A stretch of 64,000 nt of DNA, taken from positions 1 to 64,000 of the forward strand of contig PXSA01000039.1 in the NCBI GenBank assembly GCA_003023565.1, read 5' to 3'. The DNA is from Halobacteriales archaeon QS_9_68_17. GTDB lineage: Archaea > Halobacteriota > Halobacteria > Halobacteriales > Natronoarchaeaceae. Numbering within the stretch: position 1 is the stretch's first letter; the number at the start of each line of letters is the position of its first letter. The translations under genes were made by a program, and so were the position numbers. This document shows positions 8,618 through 16,766 of the stretch, in pieces. The notes below the pieces were generated by a model. The model was not told the origin of the DNA and did not search any database. It saw only the letters and a program-made list of their open reading frames with translations.

Positions 8618-10282
8618 GTGACCGAACGCGTCGACACCCTCGTCCGCGGAACGATCGTGAACGTCGACACCGGGAACCTCGATGACGGCGCAGTGGCGAT
8701 AGACGACGGTCGGGTCGTCGCGCTGGCGGAGCGTCCCGCCGACCGCGAACTGGACGCGAACTACGTCGCGCCCGGTCTGATCGACGCGCACATGCACGTC
8801 GAGTCGAGCATGGTGACGCTGCCGCAGTACGGCGCGGCTGTCGTCCCGCGGGGCGTGACGGCGGTCGTCCACGACCCACACGAGATAGCGAACGTCGTGG
8901 GCGCGTCCGGCGTCCGGGCCGTCGTCCGGGACGCCGAGTACACGCCGCTGAAGGCCCGGTTCACCGTCCCGTCCAGCGTCCCGGCGTCGGACCTGCAGGA
9001 CTGCGGCGCGGCGCTCTCCGCCGAGACCGTCACGGAACTGCTCGACGAACCGAACGTCGTCGCCCTCGGCGAGGTGATGGACGTTCCGGGGCTGATCGCG
9101 GGCGACGAGGAGGTCCGCGCCAAGGTCAGCGCCGCGCGCGAGCGGGGCCTGACGGTCGACGGCCACATGCCCCGCGTCACCGGTTCCGGACTGCAGGAGG
9201 CCGCGCGGTATCTCGACAACGACCACGAGAGCATCTCGCTCGCCGAGGCGCGCGAGAAGGCAGACGTCGGTCTCCGCGTCTACCTCCGCGAGGGCTCGTC
9301 CAGCAAGAACCTCGCCGACCTCCTCCCGCTCGCCGACGCGGTCGACACGCGTCGCCTCTCGCTGTGCACCGACGACCGTGAGGTCACGGACATCGTGGAC
9401 GAGGGCGGCGTCGACTTCGCCGTCCGGAAGGCGGTCCGCGAGGGCGCGGACCCGGTCGAAGCCGTCCGGATGGCGACGATAAACACGGCGGAGGCCTACG
9501 ACCTCCCGTTCGGCCGGCTCGACCCCGGCGCGCCCGCGGACCTCGTGTTGCTCGACGACCTGGAGACGTGGGACGTCGACCGCGTGCTGGTCGACGGCGA
9601 GGCGGACCCGACGGACGGGACCGACTCCCCGCCGTCGTCGAACGTCGCGACGGAGACCGTCGACTTCGACCCCGTCTCGGCGTCGGACCTCGCTATCGCG
9701 GTGCCGGACGCCCACGGCAGTTCGCGGCGGATCCGCGTCATCGACGCCGTCGGGGGGATTCAGACCGATGGGATGGTCGCGGAGGTCCCCGTGCAGGAGG
9801 GGACGCTGGTCGCCGACCCGGACGACGACCTGCTCGCGCTCGCGGTCATCGAACGACACGGCGGCGACGGCGGGATCGGTCGCGGGTTCGTCCACGGCCT
9901 CGGACTCGACCGCGGTGCGATCGGCTCGACCGTCGCGCACGACGCCCACAACTGCGTCGTCGCCGGCGCGGACCACGCGTCGATGGCGACGGTCGCGAAC
10001 GAACTGCGGGACCTGAACGGCGGCGTCGCCGCGTACGACCCGGTCGAGGACGAACTGACCGCTATCGCGCTCCCGGTCGCCGGCCTCATGTCCGACCGAC
10101 CGATAGAGACCGTCTACGAGCGGTACGAGGCGGTGGCGGACCTGGCCGCGGAGATCGGCGTCTGCGACAGCGGCCTGATGGAACTCTCCTTCCTCGCGCT
10201 GGAGGTGATCCCCAAATACCGGTTGACGAACCGCGGTCTGGTGGACGTCGAGGCCGGGGAGCACGTGGACGTGACGCTGTAG
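8618..10282 (+). CDS. ade: Adenine deaminase
   Basis: A 554-aa protein matching the amidohydrolase-type adenine deaminase across its length, converting adenine to hypoxanthine plus ammonia. It shows the metal site APGLIDAHMHVESSM (about 50-64), VVHDPHEIANV, the central GHMPRVTGSGL, and the C-terminal domain with GGDGGIGRGFVHG and HDAHNCVV. The GTG start at 8618 overlaps the tail of the broken permease frame by 4 nt. Hypoxanthine from this enzyme is a natural substrate for the molybdenum hydroxylases at 17-23 kb. Full length and all expected motifs present. Confidence 0.93.
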   Translation: MTERVDTLVRGTIVNVDTGNLDDGAVAIDDGRVVALAERPADRELDANYVAPGLIDAHMHVESSMVTLPQYGAAVVPRGVTAVVHDPHEIANVVGASGVRAVVRDAEYTPLKARFTVPSSVPASDLQDCGAALSAETVTELLDEPNVVALGEVMDVPGLIAGDEEVRAKVSAARERGLTVDGHMPRVTGSGLQEAARYLDNDHESISLAEAREKADVGLRVYLREGSSSKNLADLLPLADAVDTRRLSLCTDDREVTDIVDEGGVDFAVRKAVREGADPVEAVRMATINTAEAYDLPFGRLDPGAPADLVLLDDLETWDVDRVLVDGEADPTDGTDSPPSSNVATETVDFDPVSASDLAIAVPDAHGSSRRIRVIDAVGGIQTDGMVAEVPVQEGTLVADPDDDLLALAVIERHGGDGGIGRGFVHGLGLDRGAIGSTVAHDAHNCVVAGADHASMATVANELRDLNGGVAAYDPVEDELTAIALPVAGLMSDRPIETVYERYEAVADLAAEIGVCDSGLMELSFLALEVIPKYRLTNRGLVDVEAGEHVDVTL

Positions 10283-10352
10283 CGGGGAACGCTTCCCGGT
10301 CGGTGTAATTGATTCTGGTTTCTCGAAGCGGATCATGAAATCGGTGTAGGTT

Positions 10353-10363
10353 ACTTATTTACG
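10353..10363 (+). promoter_or_regulatory. TATA element for the DUF2061 gene
   Basis: ACTTATTTACG lies about 25-30 nt before the ATG at 10386, typical of a leaderless haloarchaeal transcript. The same ACTTATTTA core precedes the gene at 26981. Confidence 0.6.
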
Positions 10364-10385
10364 TCTCCCGCCGTAATCCGTGTCT

Positions 10386-10622
10386 ATGTCGATCGTCGCC
10401 CTCTCCGGAAACCCACATCAACACCGTCTGCGGGCCGTCGTCAAGACGCTCTGCTACCGGCTGCTCATGGTCGCGATCACTGTCACCGTGGCGTGGGCCG
10501 TCCTCGGAAACGTCGCCGACGCTCTGAACATCGGCATCGCCGCGAACGTGGTGAAAACCGGGACGTACTACGCCTACGAGCGGCTCTGGGACCGGATATC
10601 CTGGGGAGTTGCGGCGTCGTAG
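10386..10622 (+). CDS. DUF2061 small membrane protein
   Basis: A 78-aa protein with the DUF2061 pattern: AVVKTLCYRLLMV opening a first helix, then a second amphipathic segment and the closing YYAYERLWDRISWG. Two membrane segments are likely. The function of the family is unknown; relatives sometimes accompany sulfur-assimilation genes. ATG at 10386 was preferred over GTG 10380 because of leaderless spacing from the TATA element. It is monocistronic and converges with the broken gene at 10701-11288. Confidence 0.8.
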   Translation: MSIVALSGNPHQHRLRAVVKTLCYRLLMVAITVTVAWAVLGNVADALNIGIAANVVKTGTYYAYERLWDRISWGVAAS

Positions 10623-10700
10623 CGAAGCGATGACCGTCGAACTCTCGGTTCTGACTGCCCCGCTCCGGCGTCGGGTCGACGCGTTCGCGACCGTCGGGTC

Positions 10701-11288
10701 TCAGGCGACGAGTTCGCGGGACAGGATCACCTCGTCGGCGGCGTGGCGGTCGCCGCGGGACGCCGCCTCCGCGGCGTACTCCGGCAGTTCGCTCCCGACG
10801 CCCGCGCCGCGAAGCGCCTCGACGACGCTGCCCGTGAGCGCAACCGTGTGTCGAAGCCGCGACCGGGTGAACGTTTCGAGATGTGCCCACCCGCAGACCG
10901 CGTTCGAGACGACGGCGTCGTGGACGACGCGTCGGCGCTCGGCGTCCCGACGCCGCAGCGTCTCGCCCCCGGACGACCCCTCGGCGAACGCCTCGGCCGC
11001 CGGATGCCGTCCCTCCCTCGCGACCGACCGCACGGCGTCGGTCACCTCGCGGCGGTCGCCCTGGGCGGCGGGCCACCCCGCCGTCGGAGCAGGGCCGGAT
11101 GGTGACGAACGGCTCGCCGGTCGTCCGGAGATCGTTCCCCTCGGAGCCGATGTCCGAACCGGGCCGTGGTCGGTCACGTCCCCGTACACGTCCCGCCGTT
11201 CGTCGTTCGCGGTCCGGTGGGTCGGTCCCGCGTCTGCCTGTGCGGCTTCCGCATTCGAGTTCTCGCTCGTGGTCTCTCCAGATATCAT
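10701..11288 (-). pseudogene. Unidentified gene, apparently broken by two frame changes
   Basis: A continuous frame from ATG 11288 to the stop at 10701 gives 195 aa, but codon use switches. The first part and the last 110 codons (EVTDAVRSVAREG… to …ILSRELVA) have high GC3. The middle (about 11060-11165) has poor codon use in this frame and good use in another, where it reads SDIGSEGNDLRTTGEPFVTI. Two compensating indels would explain this. I do not recognise the family. It may be a decayed hypothetical gene or an artefact of sequence errors. Confidence 0.4.
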
Positions 11289-11533
11289 TGCGTATCGCCT
11301 CGTACGGGTGCGGCGTGGCTTCCCGCCGGACCGCTTTCGACACGCCTCCCACTGCGATGTGGCCCGCTCCGGTGCCGGCGCTCTTTCCCCCCGCTCGGTC
11401 CGTCTCGGTGCGGGGCGCGCCGGTGCTCCGACGGACGACCGTGTGAACTTTTGGCAACCGTGTCGGGTCGGTGTCGCCGCCGGCAGCGGTTCGGTTCGAT
11501 GTCGGCCGCGACGGGTCCGCGTCGACGCGCGCG

Positions 11534-12178
11534 TCACTCCGCGTACCTGTCCAGGTCCGCCTCGTAATCGATGTCGCTGACGACGCCGGGGTCGTCGGTC
11601 TCGACGAGGGCGGCGTCCTCGTGTTCCTCTATGAGGCGACGACCGCCCCGGTCCCCGGTGACGGCCGACAGCGCGTCGTAGTGTTCCGCGCCGAACAGGA
11701 CGGGGTTCCCGCGCTTGCTCTCGTACGCCGCGGCCGCGATCGTCCCGTCGCCGGCCTCGTACGCCGTCCGCAGCGTGTCGACGGTCCCCGGGCGGACGAA
11801 CGGCATGTCCCCGAGCGCGAAGACGACGGCGTCCCAGCCGTCGCGTCGAGCGACCTCGACGCCGGTTCCGACCGAGGTGCTCTGTCCCTCGTCGTAGCTC
11901 TCGTTTCGCGGGGCCGATACGTCGAGGCCGTCGAGCGCCGCCTCGACCCGCTCGGCCTCGTGTCCGACCACGACGGCGACCTCGTCGACGGCGGACCGAC
12001 ACAGCGTCTCGGCGGCGCGTCTCACGACCGGAACGCCGTCGACCTCGGCGAGAAGCTTGTTCCCGCCCTCGAAGCGGGTGCTCCGTCCCGCCGCGAGCAG
12101 GACGCCGCCGACGGCCGCGGTTTCTTCGCTACGGTCCCGTCCGTCGGCGTCCGCCGGTGGATTCCCTCCGTTCGACAT
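11534..12178 (-). CDS. mocA: MocA-like molybdenum cofactor nucleotidyltransferase
   Basis: A 214-aa MobA/MocA-type nucleotidyltransferase. Its nucleotide-binding motif GVLLAAGRSTRFEGGNKLL lies near residue 30, followed by the metal-binding VFALGDMPFVRP. The MocA branch (E. coli YgfJ/MocA) attaches CMP to molybdopterin for xanthine-dehydrogenase-type enzymes, which fits the hydroxylases at 17-23 kb. ATG 12178 was chosen because the upstream part of the frame (to 12430) is a leftover cysteine-synthase C-terminus, not MocA. It lies downstream of yqeC on the same strand, an arrangement known from selenium-dependent hydroxylase gene sets. CTP versus GTP preference cannot be fixed by eye. Confidence 0.85.
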   Translation of the reverse strand: MSNGGNPPADADGRDRSEETAAVGGVLLAAGRSTRFEGGNKLLAEVDGVPVVRRAAETLCRSAVDEVAVVVGHEAERVEAALDGLDVSAPRNESYDEGQSTSVGTGVEVARRDGWDAVVFALGDMPFVRPGTVDTLRTAYEAGDGTIAAAAYESKRGNPVLFGAEHYDALSAVTGDRGGRRLIEEHEDAALVETDDPGVVSDIDYEADLDRYAE

Positions 12179-12217
12179 ACCGCGTCGTTCGGGGCGGGTC
12201 GTAGTGGTTCTTTCCCC

Positions 12218-12430
12218 GCCGACTCGCTCGACGACGTGCCAGTCGTCCCGGTGCTCCGCCAGCACCCCCTTCGAGTGGTCGTCGAGGCGATGCTCTCGGT
12301 CGGGAACACCGATCCCGTGGTCCGGCTCGAACAGCGTCGTGGTGAAGTACCGGTGGCCCGTGTCGGGGATGACGGTCACGATCCCGTCTACGTCGCCACA
12401 CGCCTCGGCGGCGGTGACCGTCTCGCGGCG
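12218..12430 (-). pseudogene. Cysteine synthase-like C-terminal fragment
   Basis: Immediately after the yqeC stop, and in the same frame, the sequence reads ETVTAAEACGDVDGIVTVIP then DTGHRYFTTTLFE. This is the end of a PLP-dependent cysteine synthase/CysM-type enzyme (compare …PDSGERYLST). Only about 70 of roughly 300 residues remain. The catalytic Lys region is missing and there is no start codon, so it is non-functional. It sits between yqeC and mocA and may once have been a gene of this operon. Confidence 0.65.
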
Positions 12431-13204
12431 TCAGGAGCGGCGGTTCGGCTCCCCTCCGACGGCGAAACAGACGTCCGCCTCGAAGGAGGCGACGAGTCCC
12501 CGCGCGAACCGGTCCGTGCGGGCGAGCGCGTGGTCGAGGACCGCCCGCGCCGTCTCCTGTCGCTCGGGGGTGTCGGCCTTGTTCACGATCGGGGTGACGA
12601 CCGCCGAGGATGGAACGCCCTTCAGCCCGCCGTCGCGGCTCGCGAGGACCCTCCCGACCGTCTCGGGGGTGATCGCGTCGCCGACGGCGGTGCCGGTGGT
12701 CGACGCGACGCGCTCGGGGCGATGCACGGCGGCCCCGGTGAGGGGTTCCCCGACCGCGGCGACCGACGCGACCGGGACGACGCGGGTCGCGCCGTCCGGA
12801 ACCACCGGCTCCCCGGAGCCGGGGGCTTTGAACTCCCGCATGCGAGCGCCGTCGGCTTTCACGACGAGCCAGTCGAACGCCCCCCGGTCGAACGCGGACT
12901 GAAGCGGTGCCGGGTCGAAACCGCGGACTTTCCGCGCCACTCGCTCCGGGTCTCGGACCCGCTCTCTCGCGAACGCGACCGGCGTCTCGCGCCCGGCGAG
13001 CCCGCGCGGCCGCGCTTCGAGGTCCGCGACGACCAGCGGCAGGTCCGGGGGCGGGGGCATCCGCGTCGTCGTCGTGTACCCGACGTCGCGCCCCCGCTCG
13101 TCGCCCTCGAACGCGAGCCTGCGCATCGCCGTCTTCTTCCCCCCTGCGCCGACGAACGCGACGAGTTCCCGGTCGCCGAGGCCCAGCGCGTCGGACAGTC
13201 GCAT
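12431..13204 (-). CDS. yqeC: YqeC-family selenium cofactor biosynthesis protein
   Basis: A 257-aa protein, the same size as E. coli YqeC. Its N-terminal nucleotide-binding loop is VAFVGAGGKKTAMRRLA, then TTTTRM, VKADGARMREFKAPG and the C-terminal VVTPIVNKAD. YqeC is found with YqeB and SelD in organisms that make selenium-dependent molybdenum hydroxylases; its exact reaction is unproven. ATG 13204 was chosen over an upstream in-frame codon because the family begins right before the nucleotide-binding loop. It diverges from tusA-selD across a 110-nt gap. Downstream lie a decayed cysteine synthase fragment and mocA. Confidence 0.85.
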   Translation of the reverse strand: MRLSDALGLGDRELVAFVGAGGKKTAMRRLAFEGDERGRDVGYTTTTRMPPPPDLPLVVADLEARPRGLAGRETPVAFARERVRDPERVARKVRGFDPAPLQSAFDRGAFDWLVVKADGARMREFKAPGSGEPVVPDGATRVVPVASVAAVGEPLTGAAVHRPERVASTTGTAVGDAITPETVGRVLASRDGGLKGVPSSAVVTPIVNKADTPERQETARAVLDHALARTDRFARGLVASFEADVCFAVGGEPNRRS

Positions 13205-13314
13205 GCCGTGAGTGTACGCGCGGGGCGGACATAGGTTTGCGGCCCGGCGGTGGTCCGCGCTCCGTGTCACCGCAGCCGGTACTGTTTTGCGAGTCACTCG
13301 CGTACCTACCTGAC

Positions 13315-13563
13315 ATGACGCGTGTGGACGTCAGAGGCGAAGTCTGTCCTCGACCGGCGCTGATCGTCCGTCAGCGGCTGTCGGAACTCGAAGCCGGCGA
13401 CGAACTGCTCGTCCGGGGCGACTACCCCCCGGCGGAGCGCAACCTCTCCCGGATGTGTCGCAAGCGCGGGTTCGCCGTCGAGAAGACGGACGGGGGGACC
13501 GCCGGGGACGACTTCGAACTGCTCGTCGAGGTTACCGAGGGCGCGGAGATCCCGGAGGCGTGA
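13315..13563 (+). CDS. TusA/SirA-family sulfur (selenium) carrier next to selD
   Basis: An 82-aa TusA-like protein with the persulfide Cys11 in EVCPRPAL and the second Cys48 in MCRKRGF. It is a paralogue of the protein at 2430-2708. Its stop is 3 nt from the selD start, so the two are surely cotranscribed. SirA/TusA-like proteins recur beside orphan selD genes in other organisms. The likely role is carriage of persulfide or selenide to the Mo-hydroxylase maturation proteins; that role is inferred from neighbours, while the family assignment is clear. Confidence 0.85.
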   Translation: MTRVDVRGEVCPRPALIVRQRLSELEAGDELLVRGDYPPAERNLSRMCRKRGFAVEKTDGGTAGDDFELLVEVTEGAEIPEA

Positions 13564-13566
13564 TCG

Positions 13567-14595
13567 ATGCCCGACCGCGCAGCGGACGACGGCGTCCGAC
13601 TCACCGAACACGCCGACCTACACGGCTGTTCGTGCAAGGTCGGACAGGGCGACCTCGACGCCCTCTTGCGGGAGGCTGGCCTGACCGAGGACCGGGACGA
13701 ACTCCTGTTCGGCGTCGGCGAGGACGCCGCGGCGCGACGGCTCACCGACGACCTCGCGCTGGTGTCGACGGTCGATTTCTTCACGCCCATCGTCGACGAC
13801 CCGTACGACTTCGGTCGCGTCGCCGCGTGTAACGCCGCCAGCGACGCCTTCGCGACGGGGGCGACGGAGAACCTCGACTGCCTCGTCGTCCTCGGCCTGC
13901 CAGGGGAACTGACGGACTCGGCGGCCCCGATCCTCGCGGGGGTCGCCGACGCGCTCGACGAGATGGGCGGCGTGGTCGCGGGCGGTCACACGATAACCAG
14001 TCCGTGGCCGTTCGCCGGGGGAGCCGTCTCCGCGACCGCAGCGCCCGAAGACCTGTTGACCGCGCGCGGAGCCGCGCCGGGCCACCGGCTGTACCTCACG
14101 AAACCGCTCGGGACGCAGTCGGCGATGGGCGCGCTCCGCGTCAGGGACGACGAGTTCCAGGGCGTCGTCGCGGAGGCGGCGGACCGACCGGTCGACCGGG
14201 TGGGGGAGGAGGCGCTGGCCTGGATGACGACCCCGAACCGCGCCGCCGCGGTCGCCTGCCGGGGGACCGCGACCGCCGCGACCGACGTCACCGGGTTCGG
14301 CCTCGCGGGACAGGCGCGGGTGCTCGCCGACCGCTCGGGCGTCGGGATCGAGGTGACGCGACTGCCGGTCATCGAGGGGACCGAATCGCTGTCCGCGCTG
14401 TTCGGGTACGGACTGGAAGACGGCGAGGGTTCGGAGACGAGCGGCGGCCTGCTGCTGTCGGTCCCCGGCCCCCGCGCCGCCGGTCTCGAATCGCGCTTCG
14501 ACGACGCCGGCGTCTTCTACCGCGAGATCGGCCGCGTCACCGATGGCGAAGGCGTCACGCTCCGCGACCCGGAGCTAGAGCCGGTCAGTCGCTGA
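13567..14595 (+). CDS. selD: Selenide, water dikinase (selenophosphate synthetase)
   Basis: A 342-aa SelD that would make selenophosphate from selenide and ATP. The catalytic element HGCSCK gives Cys21, Cys23 and Lys24, the equivalents of Cys17/Cys19/Lys20 in E. coli SelD. GVGEDAAARR, STVDFFTPIVDDPYDFGR and GGHTI are the usual ATP/metal-binding segments. It is cotranscribed with tusA and overlaps the tail of xdhC-yqeB on the other strand by 11 bp. No selenocysteine genes (SelA/SelB, SepSecS, tRNA-Sec) occur here, so this fits the 'orphan SelD' trait that serves a selenium-containing Mo hydroxylase. Confidence 0.93.
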   Translation: MPDRAADDGVRLTEHADLHGCSCKVGQGDLDALLREAGLTEDRDELLFGVGEDAAARRLTDDLALVSTVDFFTPIVDDPYDFGRVAACNAASDAFATGATENLDCLVVLGLPGELTDSAAPILAGVADALDEMGGVVAGGHTITSPWPFAGGAVSATAAPEDLLTARGAAPGHRLYLTKPLGTQSAMGALRVRDDEFQGVVAEAADRPVDRVGEEALAWMTTPNRAAAVACRGTATAATDVTGFGLAGQARVLADRSGVGIEVTRLPVIEGTESLSALFGYGLEDGEGSETSGGLLLSVPGPRAAGLESRFDDAGVFYREIGRVTDGEGVTLRDPELEPVSR

Positions 14596-16168
14596 GCTTC
14601 AGGACGGCTTCGAGCGCGCCGCCACCGAGACAGAGCGCCTTGTCCGATATCTTCGCCGGGTCGACCGCCTCGCCGCGGGGGTCGACGTCGCCCAGTTTCG
14701 CCCCTTCGTCGACCTCGACGCCGTCGTGGACGAGGCCGCGGACCAGTCCGTCTATCTCCGTCGTCACGCCGCGCGTGCCGACGTGACCGACTGTCTCGCC
14801 CGCCGAGACGAGGTCGCCGACCTCGGCGGTCGGCTCCCAGCGGCCCCCGCCGGGGGCACGGAGGACACGTTCGTGCGTGTACCCTCGACGCTCGCCGGGT
14901 TCGCCGTCGTATGGGCTCGCCGTCCCCTCGTAGAACACCCGGCCCAGTTCGTGGCCGCGGTCCGTCTCCACCACCGCGTCGACGTCCTCGCCGGCCTCGA
15001 ACCCCGGGCCGAGGCCGACGACCACGTCGGCGTCGTCGCGCCGGGTACCGGTGTCGGTGCGGCCCTTCGCCATGACGGCGTCGACCAGCACGGCGGCGTC
15101 CAGTTCCGCCGCGACCGACGCCTCGGGGTCGTCGAGGACCGGCACCGCGCCGTCTTCGAGTGTCCCGACCGCCTCGTCCACATCGGCCGTTCGCCGGGCC
15201 TCGACGCCCTCGATCGTCAGTTCGCCCTCGTACATCGCCGACGCGAACGCGACCTCCCGCCGGACCACCGTCGGGGTCTCGACCTCCGTCACCACGACCG
15301 GGTAGCCGGCCTGGTGCAGTCGGTAAACGACCCCGCTCCCGAGGTCGCCGCCGCCCCGGACTACGGCGAGGTCGTCGAGGTCCAGTCTGGTGGCGCGCCG
15401 ACCGGACGCGCCGTAGCGGTCCGCGTTCGCCTCCGAGAGGACCGCGAGTGCCACGTCCTCCGGGCCGCTCCCGCCGAGGTCCAGTCCGACCGGCGCTCTG
15501 ACCCGGGCGAGTTCCCGCCGACCGTACCCCTCCTCGGCGAGCGAGTCGACGACGTGTTCCGCCTTCGTCTCGCTTGCGACGAGACCGACGTAGCCGGCGT
15601 CCCCGTCCAGCGCCGCGGCGACGGCGCGCCGGTCGAACGTCCCGCTTCGCGTCGCGACGGCCACCGATGTCTCGTCCGTCATCGGCAGTTCGGCGAGCGC
15701 GTCGCCGTAGTCGCCGTGGATCACCTCCGTGGCGTCCGGGAAGTCGTCCGGGTCGGCGTACTCCTCGCGGTCGTCGACCACCGTCACGTCGTACCCGAGC
15801 CGCTCGGCCAGCGGTGCGAGTTCGACGCCGATGTGGCCCGCGCCGGCGACGTAGAGGCGCGCCCGTCCCCGGAGTCGCTCGACGAACACGTCCATCGTCC
15901 CGCCACAGACCATGCCGGTGTTGCCGCCGGGTTCGAGTTCGTACGTCCGGACGCCGGTGTCGGCCTCGTCCGCCAGCACCGCCCGCGCGTCCTCGACGGC
16001 GAGGTGTTCGACGGTCCCGCCGCCGATGGTGCCGAACTCGCCGTCTTCGGTGACGACCATCCGGTCACCCACGTCTCTCGGGGCGCTCCCGTCCTTGTCC
16101 ACGATGGTCAGCATCGCGGCCGGTTCGCCGCGCTCGACCAGTTCGTTGACCGCCTCGAAGACGCTCAT
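14585..16168 (-). CDS. Fused XdhC-YqeB maturation protein for selenium-dependent Mo hydroxylases
   Basis: A 527-aa fusion. Residues 1 to about 260 are an XdhC/CoxI-type protein: GTIGGGTVEH, Cys88 in MVCGGTMDVF, and Rossmann loop VAGAGHIG at 107-114. XdhC proteins insert the sulfurated Mo cofactor. Residues about 265-527 are YqeB: a second Rossmann loop VRGGGDLGSG (270-279), RREVAFASAMYEGE, DAVMAKGRTDTG, VVGLGPGFEAGEDVDAVVET and the end CLGGGALEAVL. YqeB is the marker protein of selenium-dependent Mo hydroxylases. It is last in an operon behind dsrE, dsrF and dsrH-like genes; the ATG overlaps the dsrH stop by 4 nt. It converges with selD (11-bp overlap). Confidence 0.9.
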   Translation of the reverse strand: MSVFEAVNELVERGEPAAMLTIVDKDGSAPRDVGDRMVVTEDGEFGTIGGGTVEHLAVEDARAVLADEADTGVRTYELEPGGNTGMVCGGTMDVFVERLRGRARLYVAGAGHIGVELAPLAERLGYDVTVVDDREEYADPDDFPDATEVIHGDYGDALAELPMTDETSVAVATRSGTFDRRAVAAALDGDAGYVGLVASETKAEHVVDSLAEEGYGRRELARVRAPVGLDLGGSGPEDVALAVLSEANADRYGASGRRATRLDLDDLAVVRGGGDLGSGVVYRLHQAGYPVVVTEVETPTVVRREVAFASAMYEGELTIEGVEARRTADVDEAVGTLEDGAVPVLDDPEASVAAELDAAVLVDAVMAKGRTDTGTRRDDADVVVGLGPGFEAGEDVDAVVETDRGHELGRVFYEGTASPYDGEPGERRGYTHERVLRAPGGGRWEPTAEVGDLVSAGETVGHVGTRGVTTEIDGLVRGLVHDGVEVDEGAKLGDVDPRGEAVDPAKISDKALCLGGGALEAVLKLSD

Positions 16169-16410
16169 ACGAAGCTCTTCACCTCCTCGTCCACGACCAT
16201 CTCCACCAGCGCGTCGTACGATACCCGCTCGACGGCCGGCGGCAGGTCGACTCCTCGTACGTCGGCGTCTCTCGCGACGGCGTAGAGTTCCGCGTCGACA
16301 TCGGGCGACAGCAACACGCCGTCCTGTATCAGGACGACCCGCGCGTCGGGGTCGCCCGCGGCCGTTCGGAGTCCGATACCGGCCATCGGCTTGTCTATCA
16401 GGTAGATCAT
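16165..16410 (-). CDS. DsrH/TusB-like sulfur-relay protein
   Basis: An 81-aa protein with the small DsrE-superfamily fold. It opens MIYLIDKPM, and VVLIQDGVLL is the DsrH/TusB hallmark. It has no cysteine, so any transfer would depend on its partners. It lies 2 nt from the dsrF-like gene and overlaps the start of xdhC-yqeB by 4 nt, so the four genes are one operon. In bacteria DsrEFH/TusBCD forms a heterohexamer that passes persulfide on from TusA; here it would feed XdhC-YqeB (inference). Confidence 0.7.
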   Translation of the reverse strand: MIYLIDKPMAGIGLRTAAGDPDARVVLIQDGVLLSPDVDAELYAVARDADVRGVDLPPAVERVSYDALVEMVVDEEVKSFV

Positions 16411-16412
16411 TG

Positions 16413-16766
16413 TCAGAAGTCCAGCGTGTGGTCCGCGTCCCGGATCATCTCCGTGACCTCGTCGCCGGCGGCGACGGTCACGTCGTCGGCTATCTCCTCC
16501 GGCGCGATGTCCCGCTTCGCCATCGCCGCGGCGTCGACGACCATCTCCCCGCCCTGCTCCCGCAGGTCGGCGACGTGGCCCGGCACGTTGAGCGCCTCCC
16601 GGTCGACGGCCGCCCGCGCTGCGTACGCGCCGTCCTCGGTGAACGCGACGGTCACGTCGTGCCGGTCGAACCCGGCGGCGACGCCCCGCGCCGCCCGCAG
16701 TCCCTCCGGGACGTGAACGCGCCCGTACGGCGCTCGCGTCAGCAGCACCACTACGTCTCGCTTCAT
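16413..16766 (-). CDS. DsrF/TusC-like sulfur-relay protein
   Basis: A 117-aa protein of the DsrE/DsrF superfamily. It opens with the beta strand MKRDVVVLLTRAPYG, has VTVAFTEDGAYAA, and ends with a second strand and helix. It contains no cysteine, as is usual for the TusC-type structural partner. The start overlaps the dsrE-like stop by 4 nt. Assignment rests on size, fold pattern and position between dsrE- and dsrH-like genes. Confidence 0.7.
   Translation of the reverse strand: MKRDVVVLLTRAPYGRVHVPEGLRAARGVAAGFDRHDVTVAFTEDGAYAARAAVDREALNVPGHVADLREQGGEMVVDAAAMAKRDIAPEEIADDVTVAAGDEVTEMIRDADHTLDF

Noticed and set aside
8594..10336. Long open frame antisense to adenine deaminase
   Set aside because: It mirrors the codon bias of ade (His/Arg/Val-rich, no family motif); the sense protein has every expected motif.
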